Position numbers and translations under genes: made by a program
Assembly: GCF_910592395.1 (NCBI RefSeq)
Contig: NC_088320.1
Location: 3,782,001 to 3,846,000 of the forward strand
From: Lineus longissimus
Taxonomy: Eukaryota; Nemertea; Pilidiophora; Heteronemertea; Lineidae
Direction: 5' to 3'
DNA length: 64,000 nt
Notes under the pieces: generated by a model
Databases searched by the model: none
What the model was told of the DNA's origin: nothing
The model's input: the letters and a program-made list of their open reading frames with translations, nothing else
Shown here: piece by piece, positions 48,591-63,000 of the stretch
Layout of the letters: the number at the start of each line of letters is the position of its first letter
Position numbering within the stretch: position 1 is the stretch's first letter

Positions 48591-51500
48591 CAAACTATGC
48601 AAAGACTCAGTGTGAAGCAACAGAATTAGAGTTCCTTACAGGAGACTATTATTGCGTGCTTTTTGGGAAGGGGGTCCCTGCCGCCTCAAGCTATGGCCGG
48701 CCCTGCTCTGTAATTCTAATTCTGTAAATTTGTTGGCGCCTATTTCATTCCTAGCTGCAATCCACTTCCACTGCTGCCATCTGCCTATCATCAATGAACT
48801 AGAACCCCTTCTGCTGACTAAAAAAAACATTTTGATTTCAGGAATCATGATCCCCAGGAATAGTTTGTGGGGAGAATTATCAAATAGCCACTCCATCTAT
48901 CCATCTGAAATAACATCAAACCAATATATCTCTGTCACATTTCTGCCTGTGACCGCCCTTTAATTGCTTGTGTAATGATGGTGGAGGCAGAGAAGAATGA
49001 GTAGATGGAGGGACGACAACGTGCCGCATTATAATTTACATCACGTAGAGCTTAGTTCGAGGGAACTGATGTGGTCCGGGATGGGAACTTGTGTCCTTAA
49101 TGAAGGATTTTGTATTTTAGCCATCTACAAGTTGTATGCGATTGAGGGGGTGTAGAGAGCGGATTGATTCCAGAAACTGATTCCATTTTGACACCACAAG
49201 GAATTTGATGCGAGAAAAATATCGTCAACAGATTGTTGTAAAATGAAATAGGAAACATTGATTAGATAATCATTAAAAACAAGAGCTTTCGTATCAACTA
49301 ACAAATAGGACTTTGACTATTTGATTCAAGTTCCTGCAAGTTCAAGATAATACTCGAGATAAGGTAATCTCGGATTTTCCCTGCGTCACAACTTTCTGAC
49401 CGGGCTTTTTGATGTAACCTTTGATATACTATTAAGTACAGATTTTAGCCAATCTTTTTTGTCCGCATTCTTTTGCACTCTGGCGCACAAACAACTTGTC
49501 GGGTGTCTACGAATATTGATTTTTATCTATCTGTGCTCCGCGACCGAAAACTATTTTAAGGGTTCAGCATTGTCAGTGCAGAAATAAAAACGCCTTCAGT
49601 TAGGGCCCAATGGTCATGGTCCCCGAATAGGCCATATTTTGTCTTTAGGATATTACTCAAACTTCAATCTTATTCAAATGTTGGTTGATTGACACAAGAA
49701 AATAATAAGATGTACATTTCATTCGGTTGAGTCAGGAAAAAACCGTACAGATCGGAAAATGTCAAATTAGATGCACTATGTCAATGTACACAAATACATT
49801 CAAAACGCTTTATTTTCATACCATGTTGAAAGGAATGAGAAAATCCTGTTTAGCTGCTAAACACAGTGACCAGAAGAAGGTATTCCAGAGCCCAAAACGA
49901 TGCCGACAAAATATTTACAATGGACTTTGATCTACTTGATGTGATCCACAAGAGAGCTTCATCTGCTATGATAACATTATTGCCCTGTTGATATCAGAGA
50001 AATGTCACAGGGAGCAATCAGTACAGGTCACCAGTCAATCATATTTTTTCGAAATGTACCTTAAGAATTATTTAATCATGGTGCCAGGCTGTACAAGGAC
50101 GTCTCGATTATTATCGATGTTTTGCTTTCGATTGTAATGCAATTTTATTTTCTACAGGTGCTTACAAATTATAAAATCATGAAATAGAAGACAAATCGCT
50201 TTGTTGTGATGTACATTTAAAGCCAATGAAACAAAAGAGGTTCTGATACAATTTTAAGAGCTCGTCACCATACAATGTATTTTTCTGATGATTTTTTCTC
50301 GAATAATCTGAACGTTGGGTAATGACCCATACCAAAGCCATGAAACCAAAACAACATCACTTCACTGGTCATAAAAAAGCAACCATGACTATCCATCTAT
50401 CATCATTGTTGAAAATAATTTTCATTTTCGGACTATGTTATTATTGTTTTGAAAAAAGACTATTCTTTCAAAGTTACAATGGATGTTTTTAGTTGTGTAA
50501 AGAGGATAAAAGAAATTAGCGAAGAGAATTGTTTTCACTCTGCAAATAATTGATATTCTGTATTATTCTCATAAGACTGTTCCTAGTTTGAAATGATGAA
50601 CGATCATCAATTATCAGTCCAGTATTCCATCATTATCTTTGAATATAATAACTATTATCCGCAATAATACAAGTTCACTTGCATGTCCTTGTGCAATTAC
50701 TTTCAAGACTTTGTTCAAATATAAGTAAATGAGGCGTGAAGTTGAGAGCCCACAGCTGGTATATATTCCCACTGGATTTTGTGTTCCAGAAGGTAATCTG
50801 AACAGCACATTGTGCAAACAATTTCACCGATTTATTATATCCGTGACTTTGCTAATAAAAGTATATGAACTCCTCTAAAGTCTGAAAGAGTAATTAAACA
50901 ATTAGTCAGGGTATAACACTTCTTTTAGGTGGTGCGACAGGGAATTCATTGAACCATTGCATTGTGAAATATCGCTCAGAAGTTGCGTAAATGATGTATC
51001 TGAAACCTGCAGAGTACATCTTCCTTTCTGTAAGATGTTCGTTATGAGATGAGCTTTTTTAGTAGTATTTCTCTGTAATTGAAATTCATTCTGAAGACTT
51101 AACTTCTTCAATTATTAAACAACTTCTTTCACCTATTAAATGCTCCATCACATATTTCTGTTATATTTACATGCACAAATTGCAACTCACAGTCGCCATT
51201 GCAGTTTTCAACTGTCCACGAAAATTTAAAAACTTAGTCCTTGTATCATTTGATGGCCATTATTAGACCATTGTCTAACTTAGAAATTATTAAAGTTTTT
51301 TTCCATGGCACACACTATGCTACAGTTACTCATTGGTGGTTCTAATGTAATAAGAATCAAATAAACCAATAAGATTTCTCCGTTATTCTTGTACCAATTG
51401 ATCTCTCTGGAACTTTTGGTCCAATCAGTTTCCCGAGCGTATCCCAAAACCAACGCAATTTTCAACATCCTTGCACAAAGTTTGAGCGTTTAGTTCTATA

Positions 51501-54500
51501 AATGCTTTATAAAGCATTCATTTGATATATTTGGACAAACTTAGAATTTCGATTTGGTTTTAATTCAAGACGAATGTTTTTGATAACATGTTGGCTTTAT
51601 TCACATTCCATAAAAATTAGAAGAAGTGTCCAGGTTTGTTCGCATTTAAATATGAATGAAATACTTCAATCAATTTCATTTAATAGGTTTTACCATAATT
51701 AGATTTAAGGGAAAAGGCAGAGGAAGAAGAAGTTATATATCAGAGAAAACCATCCGAACTTTTCCGAAAATTATAATTATGTACCTTTGGGTTCCATGTT
51801 GTTTGTGACGTCACCAGACACTCAAGATCAGACTTGAATATCAAACTAAATTGCTTAAAGTACAGTTAACTTGGTCAGAGCCACCTAAGATCTAAATGAA
51901 CCAAGGAAAGTTTTGGCATTTTCGACCATTTATGGATAGAAAATAAGACCTACTCTTCGTAAAAGTGGAGAGGTCCATCTAAATCATCCCAGAATGACAA
52001 GAACTATTTTTCTCTGCGGAAGAATATGGAATATTGGCATAATTGATCTGGTTCATTAACATGATATTCCCCAGACAGATGTAAATAAGTTTGGCGGCGT
52101 TCATGCAAATTGCTGATTGCAACTTGGAAAAGAAATATACACTGTTTAACAAAAACAAAATATCTGAACGATGAATATTTATAATTTTTTCATGATGATC
52201 TACTTTAAATTGTTCAGACAGTGTGGATTTAAATTGTGCTGTAATATATATCCAGTTTTGTCAACATGACGTATGCAGTTTTGAGCCGATTTAAAAAACT
52301 AAAACATTTATATATAAGAAAAATAATTTAACTAGATTTCAAACCACAATAAAAAAAAAACGGAAACCAGTTTGACGACTTCAACATGTACCTGTATCTA
52401 TATAGCATTGTATGTAATATTGAAAAATTTTAAAGAAAGATCTGCACTCGTTTGCTATATTTTCATCTGCTGCGTGACTGCTGCAGACCAAACAGCAAAA
52501 GAAACAATGTCACTGTTACTAATCTTAAGATCAATTGGGACTGAAAAGAGTGTAAAAAGTCGCCAATTGAGAGAACGATGATCAAATTTGTAAACGAATG
52601 AAATGGCTGTCAGCTCAAATCACCTGACAGGCTCACAAACAACGAAGCCATCAGTTACCAGAGACAAACCAACAAATAGCAGAGTCATATTTCATACAAA
52701 AGCAGCATTATACTGGGCCCGTGTCTTCCTATAATTGGGCAAAGTTTACTGCCTGATTTGGTTGGAAAATCTATTGACTCTTGGATCAGGTCCAGATATG
52801 ACAACAGGAGAAGCCACTAATCTTGTTCAATGGTCAAGAAGATTGCTGAGTTCAGCCATATGTGATTAGGTAGTGCCAGTTCTAAGAAACAACTAATACT
52901 GCTTTTATCATAATACTAATTGTTTTCGTGCTATTTTCCTTTGTTGAGCAAATATACAGCTATCACAATTTGTTTTTCTTATATCCAACAACTAAATTAT
53001 CTGTGGAAATGGTTCAGGTCGGTGAAATCAACAATTGGCTTGCTGCCCGACACCAGGAAAGGGCAAACAGCAGCTGACAAAAACCAACGGATAAATGAAA
53101 CGCTTAAGTTAATGAGAATCACATCAATTACCAACTGCAAAAACACACCGTTCTACTTTCCATAAAGTACAACAAGTTCAACTACAGATCATTGCATGAA
53201 AAATATTACTGACTCCGTGTCCTGCTGCATGGGTATGTGAAAAGAAACGAGTGATTGTCTTTATCTCCTTCTTGCTTAGCTTGTACCCACCAAAGATAAA
53301 ATCGCTTGCAAGCATGTGTTTACAAAATATTTGGGCGTTGGAGAGCACTGGCAACAATCTCGTATTTATAAAAAATGCCAGAGTCTAACGGATTCCTTGC
53401 ATTTAATGTCTCCTTTCAGAATCAGGTATCATACTGCATATGTACTGTCTTCATTCAACAAGCCGATTGCAAGGAAAGGAATATATTCATGGAATATTTT
53501 CAAGGGACAAATGTTTCAGCAATATTCTTAGTAGTTTTCTAATGTCGCACTGATTGCCGTGAAAGATCGATACCAAAACACAAAACTTACAATTAATTCT
53601 TGTGAGAATCATGTCTCAGAGAATTGTCCAAACTTCATTATATGATCTCTCAAGAACTCCTTGTATGAAGTTGTAAAATAAAGCCCAAGTTCAAAAAACT
53701 TTATAATCTCTGAGAAACTAGTCAGGATGTTTTCAAGTTGTTTCGGTGTGAACGGAAACTTAGAGACTTGGTGAGCGCCTAGAGAATAAATATGCTGCTG
53801 AAAGAGTTGTATCACAGGCCTTTGGTTTCTAAGGCCTCACACCTTGATCTTTCATTGCACGATTGGGTCTCCAGGGAGACTTTACTTACTTTACTTACGC
53901 CAGCCCAATATATCCGCCACAGGAATTTCGGCAACTTGCCTAACTAGCAGAAACTTAGCAACTTCTTGTAACCCTATAAAGACTGACACATCGTGGGATG
54001 TTGTAAATATTTTCTATTTTTAAACTTGGTGATTTATCCAGTGAAGCAGTTGTTATTATTTTCGGTTCCTATGAAGCAGAGGGCTTAACCATTGCAAAGT
54101 ACAAACTGTTTTGGAAAGTTTCCAGAAACTTACATCAGACATGTCCTACTAAGGATCGAACATTAATCTCTGGTTATTGGTTCCTTCAGAGTGTTCGGCA
54201 CGACTCTCTCCAAACTCGTTAGTGTAATTGTGACAGTGTTGTACTTGTGATGAAAAATGGCGATCCTTTGGGGTATAAATCAGTTGAAATAGGAAATACC
54301 GAAACCTAATCACACTTTATGATATGGACATGATGGAAAGGAATTGAAATGCAACACGCAATTTTAATTCAACAGTGACAGTGGATCTGCCTTCCGGTCC
54401 CGAGACAGGATGACCAGAAAACAATGCAGTCTTTTCCTCTTGTCAAATAAATCTCTGCTTCATGACACGGCATCGTGGCAAGTGTGATTGGTGGACACAA

Positions 54501-57500
54501 GCACTTGAGGCATAGGCGCAAAGCTGCTGTTAAAATTCAATAAAGGCAAGAGAGGAACAAAGGAAACACTTTTAAAACCATTTTCAACTTACAAGTAATT
54601 TTTTATTAGACTTGTGACTCGCAAATTTGGCGTTTGAACTTCGATGTGACCGAGTAGAAACAAAAAGGGTTTAAAGCAATGTTTTTAGTGAAACTGATAA
54701 CATTTCACATGATATGGATTGGTCCGAAAAATCTTAAACTCAAGGTTTTGACCAAGTATTCCAGGAAATATATAAATTTACATGAGGCTAATAGGTTTCT
54801 TTTTTCTGGTGAGTACAGATAGAAATCTGTTCATAATGAGTAACTGATTGAGATAATCAAATCCCCGAAATTGATTACCCTGCAGCGGTGAATTATGTGG
54901 AGAAACGGTGTAACAAATCATCATTATGGTAGTTCTATTGCCACTTTCAATGTTTTCTTTATTGAAGTTTAAAGTAATGTTCAATAAATTAACATCAAGA
55001 ACGCTGTTGTACAAGAGTGCAATTCTTTTAAGGCGAAATAATGTGCTTTTCACTTCAAACCCCGATGCAGTCTTTGAACATGTTAAACATGTTGAATGAT
55101 AAATGCCTCTGAAATTGTCTTACAGTAGAATGTATCATTGTGCAGTACACAGAGAATGCTTGTTGGGTAGATACATGTACATGGATAACGTCGGATTCAT
55201 TGTGCATTCCCCGTCGGCCACCAATATGCATAAAGTCAGTCGGTATCACAAATAAATCCTTGACGAAAATGTGACACTCCAACTTCCAGCTGCTAAGAAA
55301 CTTAAATAACATCCAACATCGAATGTAAAGATGTTCGTAAGTTTCAGGACTCCCCAAGCAGTCTTCATCTCCAAGCAACACATCTCAAGTTGGCCTAATG
55401 AGAAAACAGGCAATATAATTAAATGCCTGCTATCTTAAGTTGATTAATTGTAAAGCAGAGAGAGCGCAAAATGTTAATGAAATGCCCTCGTAAGATCTGC
55501 CTGAAGAATGATTGAATGTCTGACATGGGCTACATCCAAGGCGTTAGAAATACGAAGTAGTGGTCTTTTTTACATTAAAACTATGAGTGATTGGAAAAAG
55601 ATCAGTATTTATGATTCAGAGCAAAACTACCAACGCCATGATTGCTTTGTCTCATAATTCAACACACCTCTCACGAGGATTTGTACATTTTTGCTGAATA
55701 ACTAGTCTCTCTTTGCTTGTGTTCCTGATCTTTTGTAAAATAACCTAAGCCTTGACTACAGTTAGTCAGATTGTATCTTATCATATTCTCATTATCGCTG
55801 AAACTCAACGCATGATTTGCTTTAGTTACATATACCGTAGTTCTTTAGAAAGAAAGAAAGGACAGTTTTGACAGTTGTATGCGAATATCCCCACACATTT
55901 TTCTAATAAATATCGAACTCTATCAGACATGTCGGAGAACATTGTAATTCTACTAAAAAGATGCCTTCCGACGCTTTTGATTGATCTCAAATTTTAAAAA
56001 GGTACACCGTGTTGAGGCAGCAATGTACTTCGAACAGTATTCTCGAGTTCGCTCATAGAATCTCATTGAAAGCCCTCATGCTGAATTAGAACATTTATTA
56101 TTCGCTATAAAAGTTATTTTTCAATCCAATATAAATTGATTCTGACAGGCAAATCATTGTGTCCAACCAATGTAAAATACAGGTCTAAAATCATTCTCCC
56201 GCAACTCTTTCTTATTTTGCCCTCCAGTTTTCCACTTGAGATAACATTTTGGAAAATAGTAGATTTGTAACCTGTCAGTTTATATCAAAACAACCACTTG
56301 TTAACATGTTGTGACAAATTGGACTGTTGCATGTTATGTTATATCCCATACACACAAGTCTTTAAAAGGAAATGAACAAATAGATATTTCATGTCAATGA
56401 TCTAGAATGGACTTACTCTTTCACAAAATTACAAAGACTTAATTACTTAGCATTTGAGGCTTTTTCTCCTGAGAGAAGGAGAGACAGGTCAAAATGGTTT
56501 AATTGTTAAACAATTGAAGCTGAATTATGTATGTTTTTGATGATACTAGAATGGCTCATTCATTCTTGGACTTCTCAGTTCTCTTGTAACCAGTAAGAAT
56601 AGCCCAACAACAGTCAAGACAGCCAGTTAACCCTAGTCACGGTGGTCACGACAGCATTTGCCAGAACTGTCCTAATCAGCGATTGCAAGAAACAGTTAAA
56701 ATTATTGCTAATTTGGCCAGTATCTGACTACACCAAACATAGAACAGAAAGTGGTATAGGGACAATAATTTTGTGACACCCTGAATAGATCTTTGAACCT
56801 TGGAGTCAGAGCATAAAATGTTCAATACATACGAACTCTTTCAAGAATGCAAATGGCAACCTTTGTGACGAGGTTGTCGGCCATCTTTTCTAGTCAAATC
56901 ATACGGTAATCCATTTGGGTGATGCATATAGCCAAAGGTCGCATATCATATTAATGAGACATGGCGCCAATGTACAGTGCAATCGTGATATATATCTTAG
57001 TGTATAAAATCAAGCCACGCTCTTCCTTCTTTTTGGTTCACTGTTTGCTATGCGTTCAAGAACATTTTTTTTGCAATACTGCGTCTAAGTCAGTAGAGGT
57101 ATACAATACAACTGCATGTGAAAGACAGGGTTGCAAAATTATTTTGCATCATAAGTAAAGAAAAGCTTCTATTCTATGACAGTGCTCAAGAGAAAAGCCA
57201 CGAAACATGACGTAGCAGGTATATTTCCTTAAAAAAAACCCTGTGAATGTTTTAAAAGTTCCTCGTATTTAGGTGTATCTCTATTTCGCTGTATTTCTAT
57301 ACCGTGGGTATTGAATTTTCCTGTCCCTTTGCCAAGAGCAGACTCTGAAACAACAAGAAAATCGAGATAATTTGAAAATACCCAGACCACTTTCGAAACC
57401 AGTTTTGCGACCGGTTTCTTAATCAAAATATGTCTAGTGTCACCCGCCCCCTCCCCAGAGAGCAACTTGGGTTCTAAAATAAGCCTGTAGGATCGAAGCA

Positions 57501-59602
57501 ACACCGTAGGTTTCCTATTTCTGTTCAAAATGTTCCCCAATATGCCTTGCTTCAGTCTGCTTTTTTTCCAGCTTATAAAGCCAAATAAACACCCCTTCTT
57601 TCTTAAAAATAACTGTTGAATTAGTGAATATCCTTGGCAAATAATAAAGAAATTTTCCACAAATATTTGTGACTCAAACATACAGGTTTCAAGGCTTTTG
57701 GTTTTTCACTGAACACTTTCAGGAAAGACGCACATGAATGCTGGATCATTCTATGAAATGAACGACTTGTACGGCAATCATTTCCTTGAATTGAACTGTT
57801 ACACAAATACATCTATGACCTTTCTTGGATTAGTGAAAATGTGGTTTTATCACGTCTAACTGATTTCAGACATTTATATTTTGATGGCAAGGAATGAGCA
57901 GTTACGTGACAATGCAACGAACGTTTTGTCACGAGTCCTACTGTTAACTGTAGGTAACCGTTGACTTGGTGTCAGTTTAAAAAACATCGGGTATCGCACC
58001 AGTGAAATATTCGTAGAGCAATAAACAATTTCGTGTTACGAAAGGTTGATGATGTAAAGCAACTAATCGTGTAAAAAACAATCATTGTTTTTCAGCACTT
58101 CAGTGGAAGTTTGTCAGCAATATATCATCTTATGGATCATTAACAACCTCCGCAGTACTCGTAGTTATAGAATCATTTCCGGGTTGGTTTTTCTAAAATC
58201 CCTTATTAAGGGTTAACGGTGTCAAACTGAAAGGGCATCCTAGTACTCATATATCCTTGATAGAGTCCTGGTGCACCGTAGTTGCACATTTCGGAGAAAT
58301 TTGACAAATCCTTAAAGTGGTGTTTCGATGAAAGATTCTAAGAATTCCTCCAGTTGTTGCATAACGTCGTCAATACTTCAGAAGTTTTTTTTTGCTCTTG
58401 CGTATATTCCATGTTTCAACACCAAAATGACATATATTCTTTTGGATATGTCAGGAGTATGCATTGCCAAAATATCGCTATATATTCCATAAATGATGTG
58501 ATGGAAAAGTACGCATCAACTTTGAATCACGCCATTGCGTCAGACTGTACTGTTAACTACATGCCATAATTCTCACGTAATATCACAGGCTCGGTCGATT
58601 AATTGGTAGGAGAGATACAGCAGATCATACTGTCAAAAAAAATTGTAAAAACTGAGAAAATGCCTGAAAAATCCCAAATCCAAATTGATATGTACTTCTT
58701 GTCTACGATCTGGTTGGCTAAGGGAACAACACTACGTCAACTACTCTAATTTCACCAGTCAACCTAATAGGTAATAAAACAGACACAATGACAGTACAGT
58801 ATTAAATACTGATGTGCCTACAAAAAATGATGACGATATGTTAAAAGACAGACTAAAAGCCATAAACTCTTGCAAAGCACCAGCGATTAACAGTGACAAA
58901 AATCATTTAAAAAACTATTTAATTCATTCACTACCTCATTTACAAATCTTACTTTTTTTGCCGAGACCACATTTAATTGCAGTTGATTACATGGTACCCT
59001 TTTCAAAAAGGGAGCAAAACGCAGACTCGTTGACAACGGAACATTTTCCCCAGCCAATTTTTATTATTTTATTGGTCTGCGAATCATAAATGTGCAGCAA
59101 AGTAGGTTGGTTCTCACATAGAGAGCTGGCGGACATTTTGTTCTGTTGTGGGCCATTAATCTTCCTGTCAAGAGGCGGGATAGAGAGTAACACGTCTTGA
59201 AATGAGCCCAGCAGAAAATAGTATAAAATCAACAAAAGATAGCAGTTAAGTCAATATGGATTAACTTTACTTTATTGGATGATTTAAACGTATAATAGAT
59301 CGATTTATTTTGATCTTGGTGAGTCTGTGTCTCTCAGTTGCAGCTGTATCTCTCGAAACAAGGAACTATATTCTATTGCGCACTGTTACAGTTATGTGCC
59401 TTGTATATGGCAATGTAAATGATGTTGTGTAGTGTATACGCTATCATACTGAGGTCGGCATGGTTCATCTTAGTTTTATGTAGGATATTAACGACTTCAG
59501 TGTAATAAGACAATTATTTAGCTATCATACACATCATAAACTTTGGACTCGGATCGCGAGTCTGCTTTTATTTATCATTCTATATTGTGGGATTTTTTAA
59601 AA
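48591..59602. other. AT-rich non-coding interval before the Lox-type gene
   Basis: About 11 kb without a recognised coding exon. The longest open frame is 150 codons on the minus strand (57,229-57,681), which matches nothing I know and is near the length expected by chance. A GC patch near 48,660-48,710 resembles a transposon end. Confidence 0.55.
59222..59228 (+). promoter_or_regulatory. Possible TATA box of the Lox-type Hox gene
   Basis: TATAAAA about 380 bases upstream of the ATG. This would give a 5' UTR of about 350 bases. Weak: the region is AT-rich and similar strings arise by chance. Confidence 0.25.
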
Positions 59603-60017
59603 ATGAATACGTATTTTACGCCGAGTTTACAGCTGCAACGAAATGGAGATATACCCAGGCAAACGTTTTACAGTGAGGGAGGACCCCTGACCCATGGCTA
59701 CGGGATGACGGACACCTGTATCCCGAACTCTCTGAAGCTACACCAATTCTCCCACGCCACGGATTCGCCAAATCTCAGCTACACAGTCATGCAACCAAGG
59801 AGAGACTTACAAAACTCCTCTGTGATCCAACAGTACCAAAACAATACATACGGCTGCAATTTAGAACAGAATGACTCGAGTGATATAATGAAATTGGCAG
59901 ATTTGCAGGGCCTCTCAACACAGGACTTAGTTGGACACACGGGGGAGAAATTGGACCAAGGGTTTCCGACCCCGAACGGAGCAGCTGCAGGCCTATACCC
60001 CTGGATGTCAATTGTAG
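59603..60017 (+). CDS. Central-class Hox gene (Lox4/Lox2 type), exon 1
   Basis: First coding exon of an Antennapedia-superclass Hox transcription factor. It starts MNTYFTPSLQLQRNGD, a typical short MN.YF Hox N-terminus, and runs 138 full codons to a phase-1 donor (GTAG|GTAGGT). Near its end is the hexapeptide in GLYPWMSIV (YPWM at residues 132-135), which contacts Extradenticle/Pbx. The split Gly after Val fits the usual IVG junction before a homeobox exon. An in-frame ATG 60 bases upstream exists, but MNTYF fits the family better. No homeobox exon lies between here and the window end, so the gene is partial. Assignment to Lox4 or Lox2 rests on position downstream of Post2 and general appearance; Antp/Hox7 type cannot be excluded without the homeodomain. 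Confidence 0.85.
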
Positions 60018-63000
60018 GTAGGTATCCCAAACCCTATTGCAAACAAAAGAGTGAGGTGCATCCTTTGATTGGTAAATTGGTGATTGAACACTTTGTAAAC
60101 ATAGTAGCCTGATTGGAAGCTGCCTGGGGATTGAAAATGACAGTAGTCTAATACACAAGGCCTCAAATAACCTCTTAATATGCCGGAATTGACACACATG
60201 GTCACATTAAATGATCATTATAAACACCCGTATCATCAATTTATAGGGTATGCACATCACAGTATACCCACGTGGGTTTGTTTACTGATATATAACTACA
60301 ACTAACAAAGGATTAATTGCCAACATCAAAGGGAAGATGCTGTCATAAATTGAAATCATCACAAGTTATGTCATTTTCAGTACCAAAATGGCCGACAGGT
60401 TCGGTTGTCATGAAATTGCAAACGGGCAATGAGACCGGACTGTAAAGTCGCATAATGTCTCAATAGAGCCATGACTTGTTTACTACCTTACGTAGTGCAA
60501 TTATAACCCTAGAAGGAAGTGTTAAAGACATAATATGATTGCTTCACTTTGATACACAAGGGTGATTTGAACCCATGAGATGGCTGAATAATTGTCTTTT
60601 TTATTGGCCATGCAATTGTCACACCTGCCCTTTCCGTTGATCAGGCTAGTGCAATTGACAACAAATAAGTTTTATTAATGTATGTATAATGAAAGTGATA
60701 TTAGCAACGATATAATATCAAACCAATGGTACAGGTCTACTTCCATAAGGTGTCATTTATGAATAGTGTCAACCAAAAATAACAGCATCATCACCATAAA
60801 CTTGCAATCTCCTGTATGTATATGGATAGATCGATGATTTTCTTTCTGTATTCCCTGCTATCAATACCACAATATCCGGATGTCAATCCTGTCAAAATCT
60901 TTAACAGAACAGGTGGTTGGTAGATGCAGAGACTTTCCAACAATGTTTGCCACTCTATACAGTTGTACGTGTCATACAATTTGGTACCTTCTTGCCATGC
61001 CCTAAAGATTACTCCTGACGATCTGTGGCAATGGTGAACTGGTCTCGTTGCACGTGTTTTCCGCTTTGGTACATGCAACAACAGCAAATACAAGGTAGAA
61101 CAACTGGCTGAAAATCATATAAATCTAATGCATCGTAGCAGGTAACATGCACTTCCTCCATAATGTATGGCAGAGTACCAAAGCTAGGGGGACACATTCT
61201 GTGCATCTTCTTTCATCACTGGCACACTAAAGAGCAAATTAAAAAAACCTCAGATATCAAGACAGATAATTGTCACGTATGATGAATTTAATGATATATT
61301 TGATCAGCAAATCAAAAGTATATCAAATTTTCATCAGCAGAATCATAATTGCGTTGATTTTTACACTTATCAACATGATCCAGGGAGATCCATCACAAAA
61401 CCTGTCATGCCTGTGGTATATGCCTTCTCATGTAAATCAATTTCTCTCAAGGCATATATCAAGATAGTGTAAATCAAAATTTGCAATTAGATTTTATTGA
61501 AGTTGAATTCGAATGCAATCACGACTATGGACAGGTAAATTTGTTTTTCTGGTAAAAGTAGCATGTGTGGCTTTAAGTTGATTGAGATATAAACAAAAAT
61601 AATTTTGTAAACAACATCAAAACAACTGACCACTGTTGTCGATATTCTAGGGAAGTTTCAGTGAAAACCACTACTGCAAATTAAGCAAGGGAAGATTCAA
61701 AAGTAAAAAAACACAAAAAGACTCGGACTACAGCCATCATAGTGTTGTCTCTATCAGCGAATTGTTGAATTGTTTAGTCTTCATAAGATGTTATTACTAC
61801 CTATATGCAACTGATGCAGTACTCTCAGTGAGGAATAATGTCACCATGTATAAAGTGAAAAGTTTAGGTAAATTTAAATTTGTCAATAAGTTATGGTATT
61901 ATGATCTAGATAGTTCAGTGCCCAAAATGTGGCAGCCATATTTGTTTTTTTGGCCGATATTCCAAGGCTTCGGTCGGCATACTTACATTCCTGATTAAAA
62001 ATAAATGTACTTTAAGTATGAATACAATATCATTGATTGAATGTGTACTTCATGTAAACTGTTCCTGTCAAAAACGTGAGAGTTCTTGTTGGAAAGTTGA
62101 TTTAATGTTATCGCCATCGACTTTTACGCGCAGGTTGCGTGATCGATTTCTGAAAACACCACGTGACTGATTTATCGTTTGGCGGAAGATCCATTCAGTT
62201 TGACTGTCAAAATGTATCAAGCTTTTTCTCAGTCAGTTAGAGTACCCAAAGATTACCTACATTATTTACTTATTTACTCACATTATTTCACATTTGTAGT
62301 CGGAGTTCTCTGACCTAAAACAATGATCTTAAATACACATAAATATTCGTCAAAAAACATATTTTGCCTCGTCAAATCTTTTGTGGGTTGATTTCTATTG
62401 TCATGATTGTGGTGACAATGACACAACATGCGCTTGATTATCGAATACGCTTGGTATGTTTATTGTTATTACGCGTATAAAAGTCATATTTGACAAATAT
62501 GTGTTTCATTATGTTTGTTATGCAAATTCAATATTGGACATTTTCCAATTTCATTCAGAACTACATGTATCGCCAAAATTTATGAAACATGTGGTCGATA
62601 TGTTATTTCTACAAAGGTAGAATGGCATGAATAGCGGTAACTTGTGTTGTATTTCTTTCCATTTATCATGATTGGCGGTAAAGTACTCAATGAACCGATT
62701 GTCTGTAAACCAAAATGGCGGCTAAATCCTTGTAGGACCTCTCGCGGTGATCTCTAAAACTACAAGTCAATGGATTGGTTTTGTTTCATCTTGATGGCGA
62801 CCCGCCTTTCAAGCAACTTATCAAATTGACAGTCAATCAATCAATCAATACAACACGTGTAGGACTGCTCATACATTTCATGATTCTGTATCGGCAAATC
62901 GGGTTGTGGACGTTCAAAAGTCGTTACCGTTTGCATGCCACCTTCCGACAACAATCGGTCTATGACGTGTCACCCATTGCTACAGCTTGCCCTTGTGACA

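Noticed and set aside
48087-48629. 180-codon open frame with 14-residue repeats
   Set aside because: It is generated by the 42-bp minisatellite, which is open on both strands; upstream and downstream parts show no coding character.
57229-57681. 150-codon ATG-started frame on the minus strand
   Set aside because: The length is about what chance allows once in a window of this size and composition, and there is no recognisable motif or splice context.
59543-59602. Twenty-residue upstream extension of the Lox-type protein
   Set aside because: The in-frame ATG at 59543 adds hydrophobic residues unlike Hox N-termini; MNTYFTPS is a better family start.
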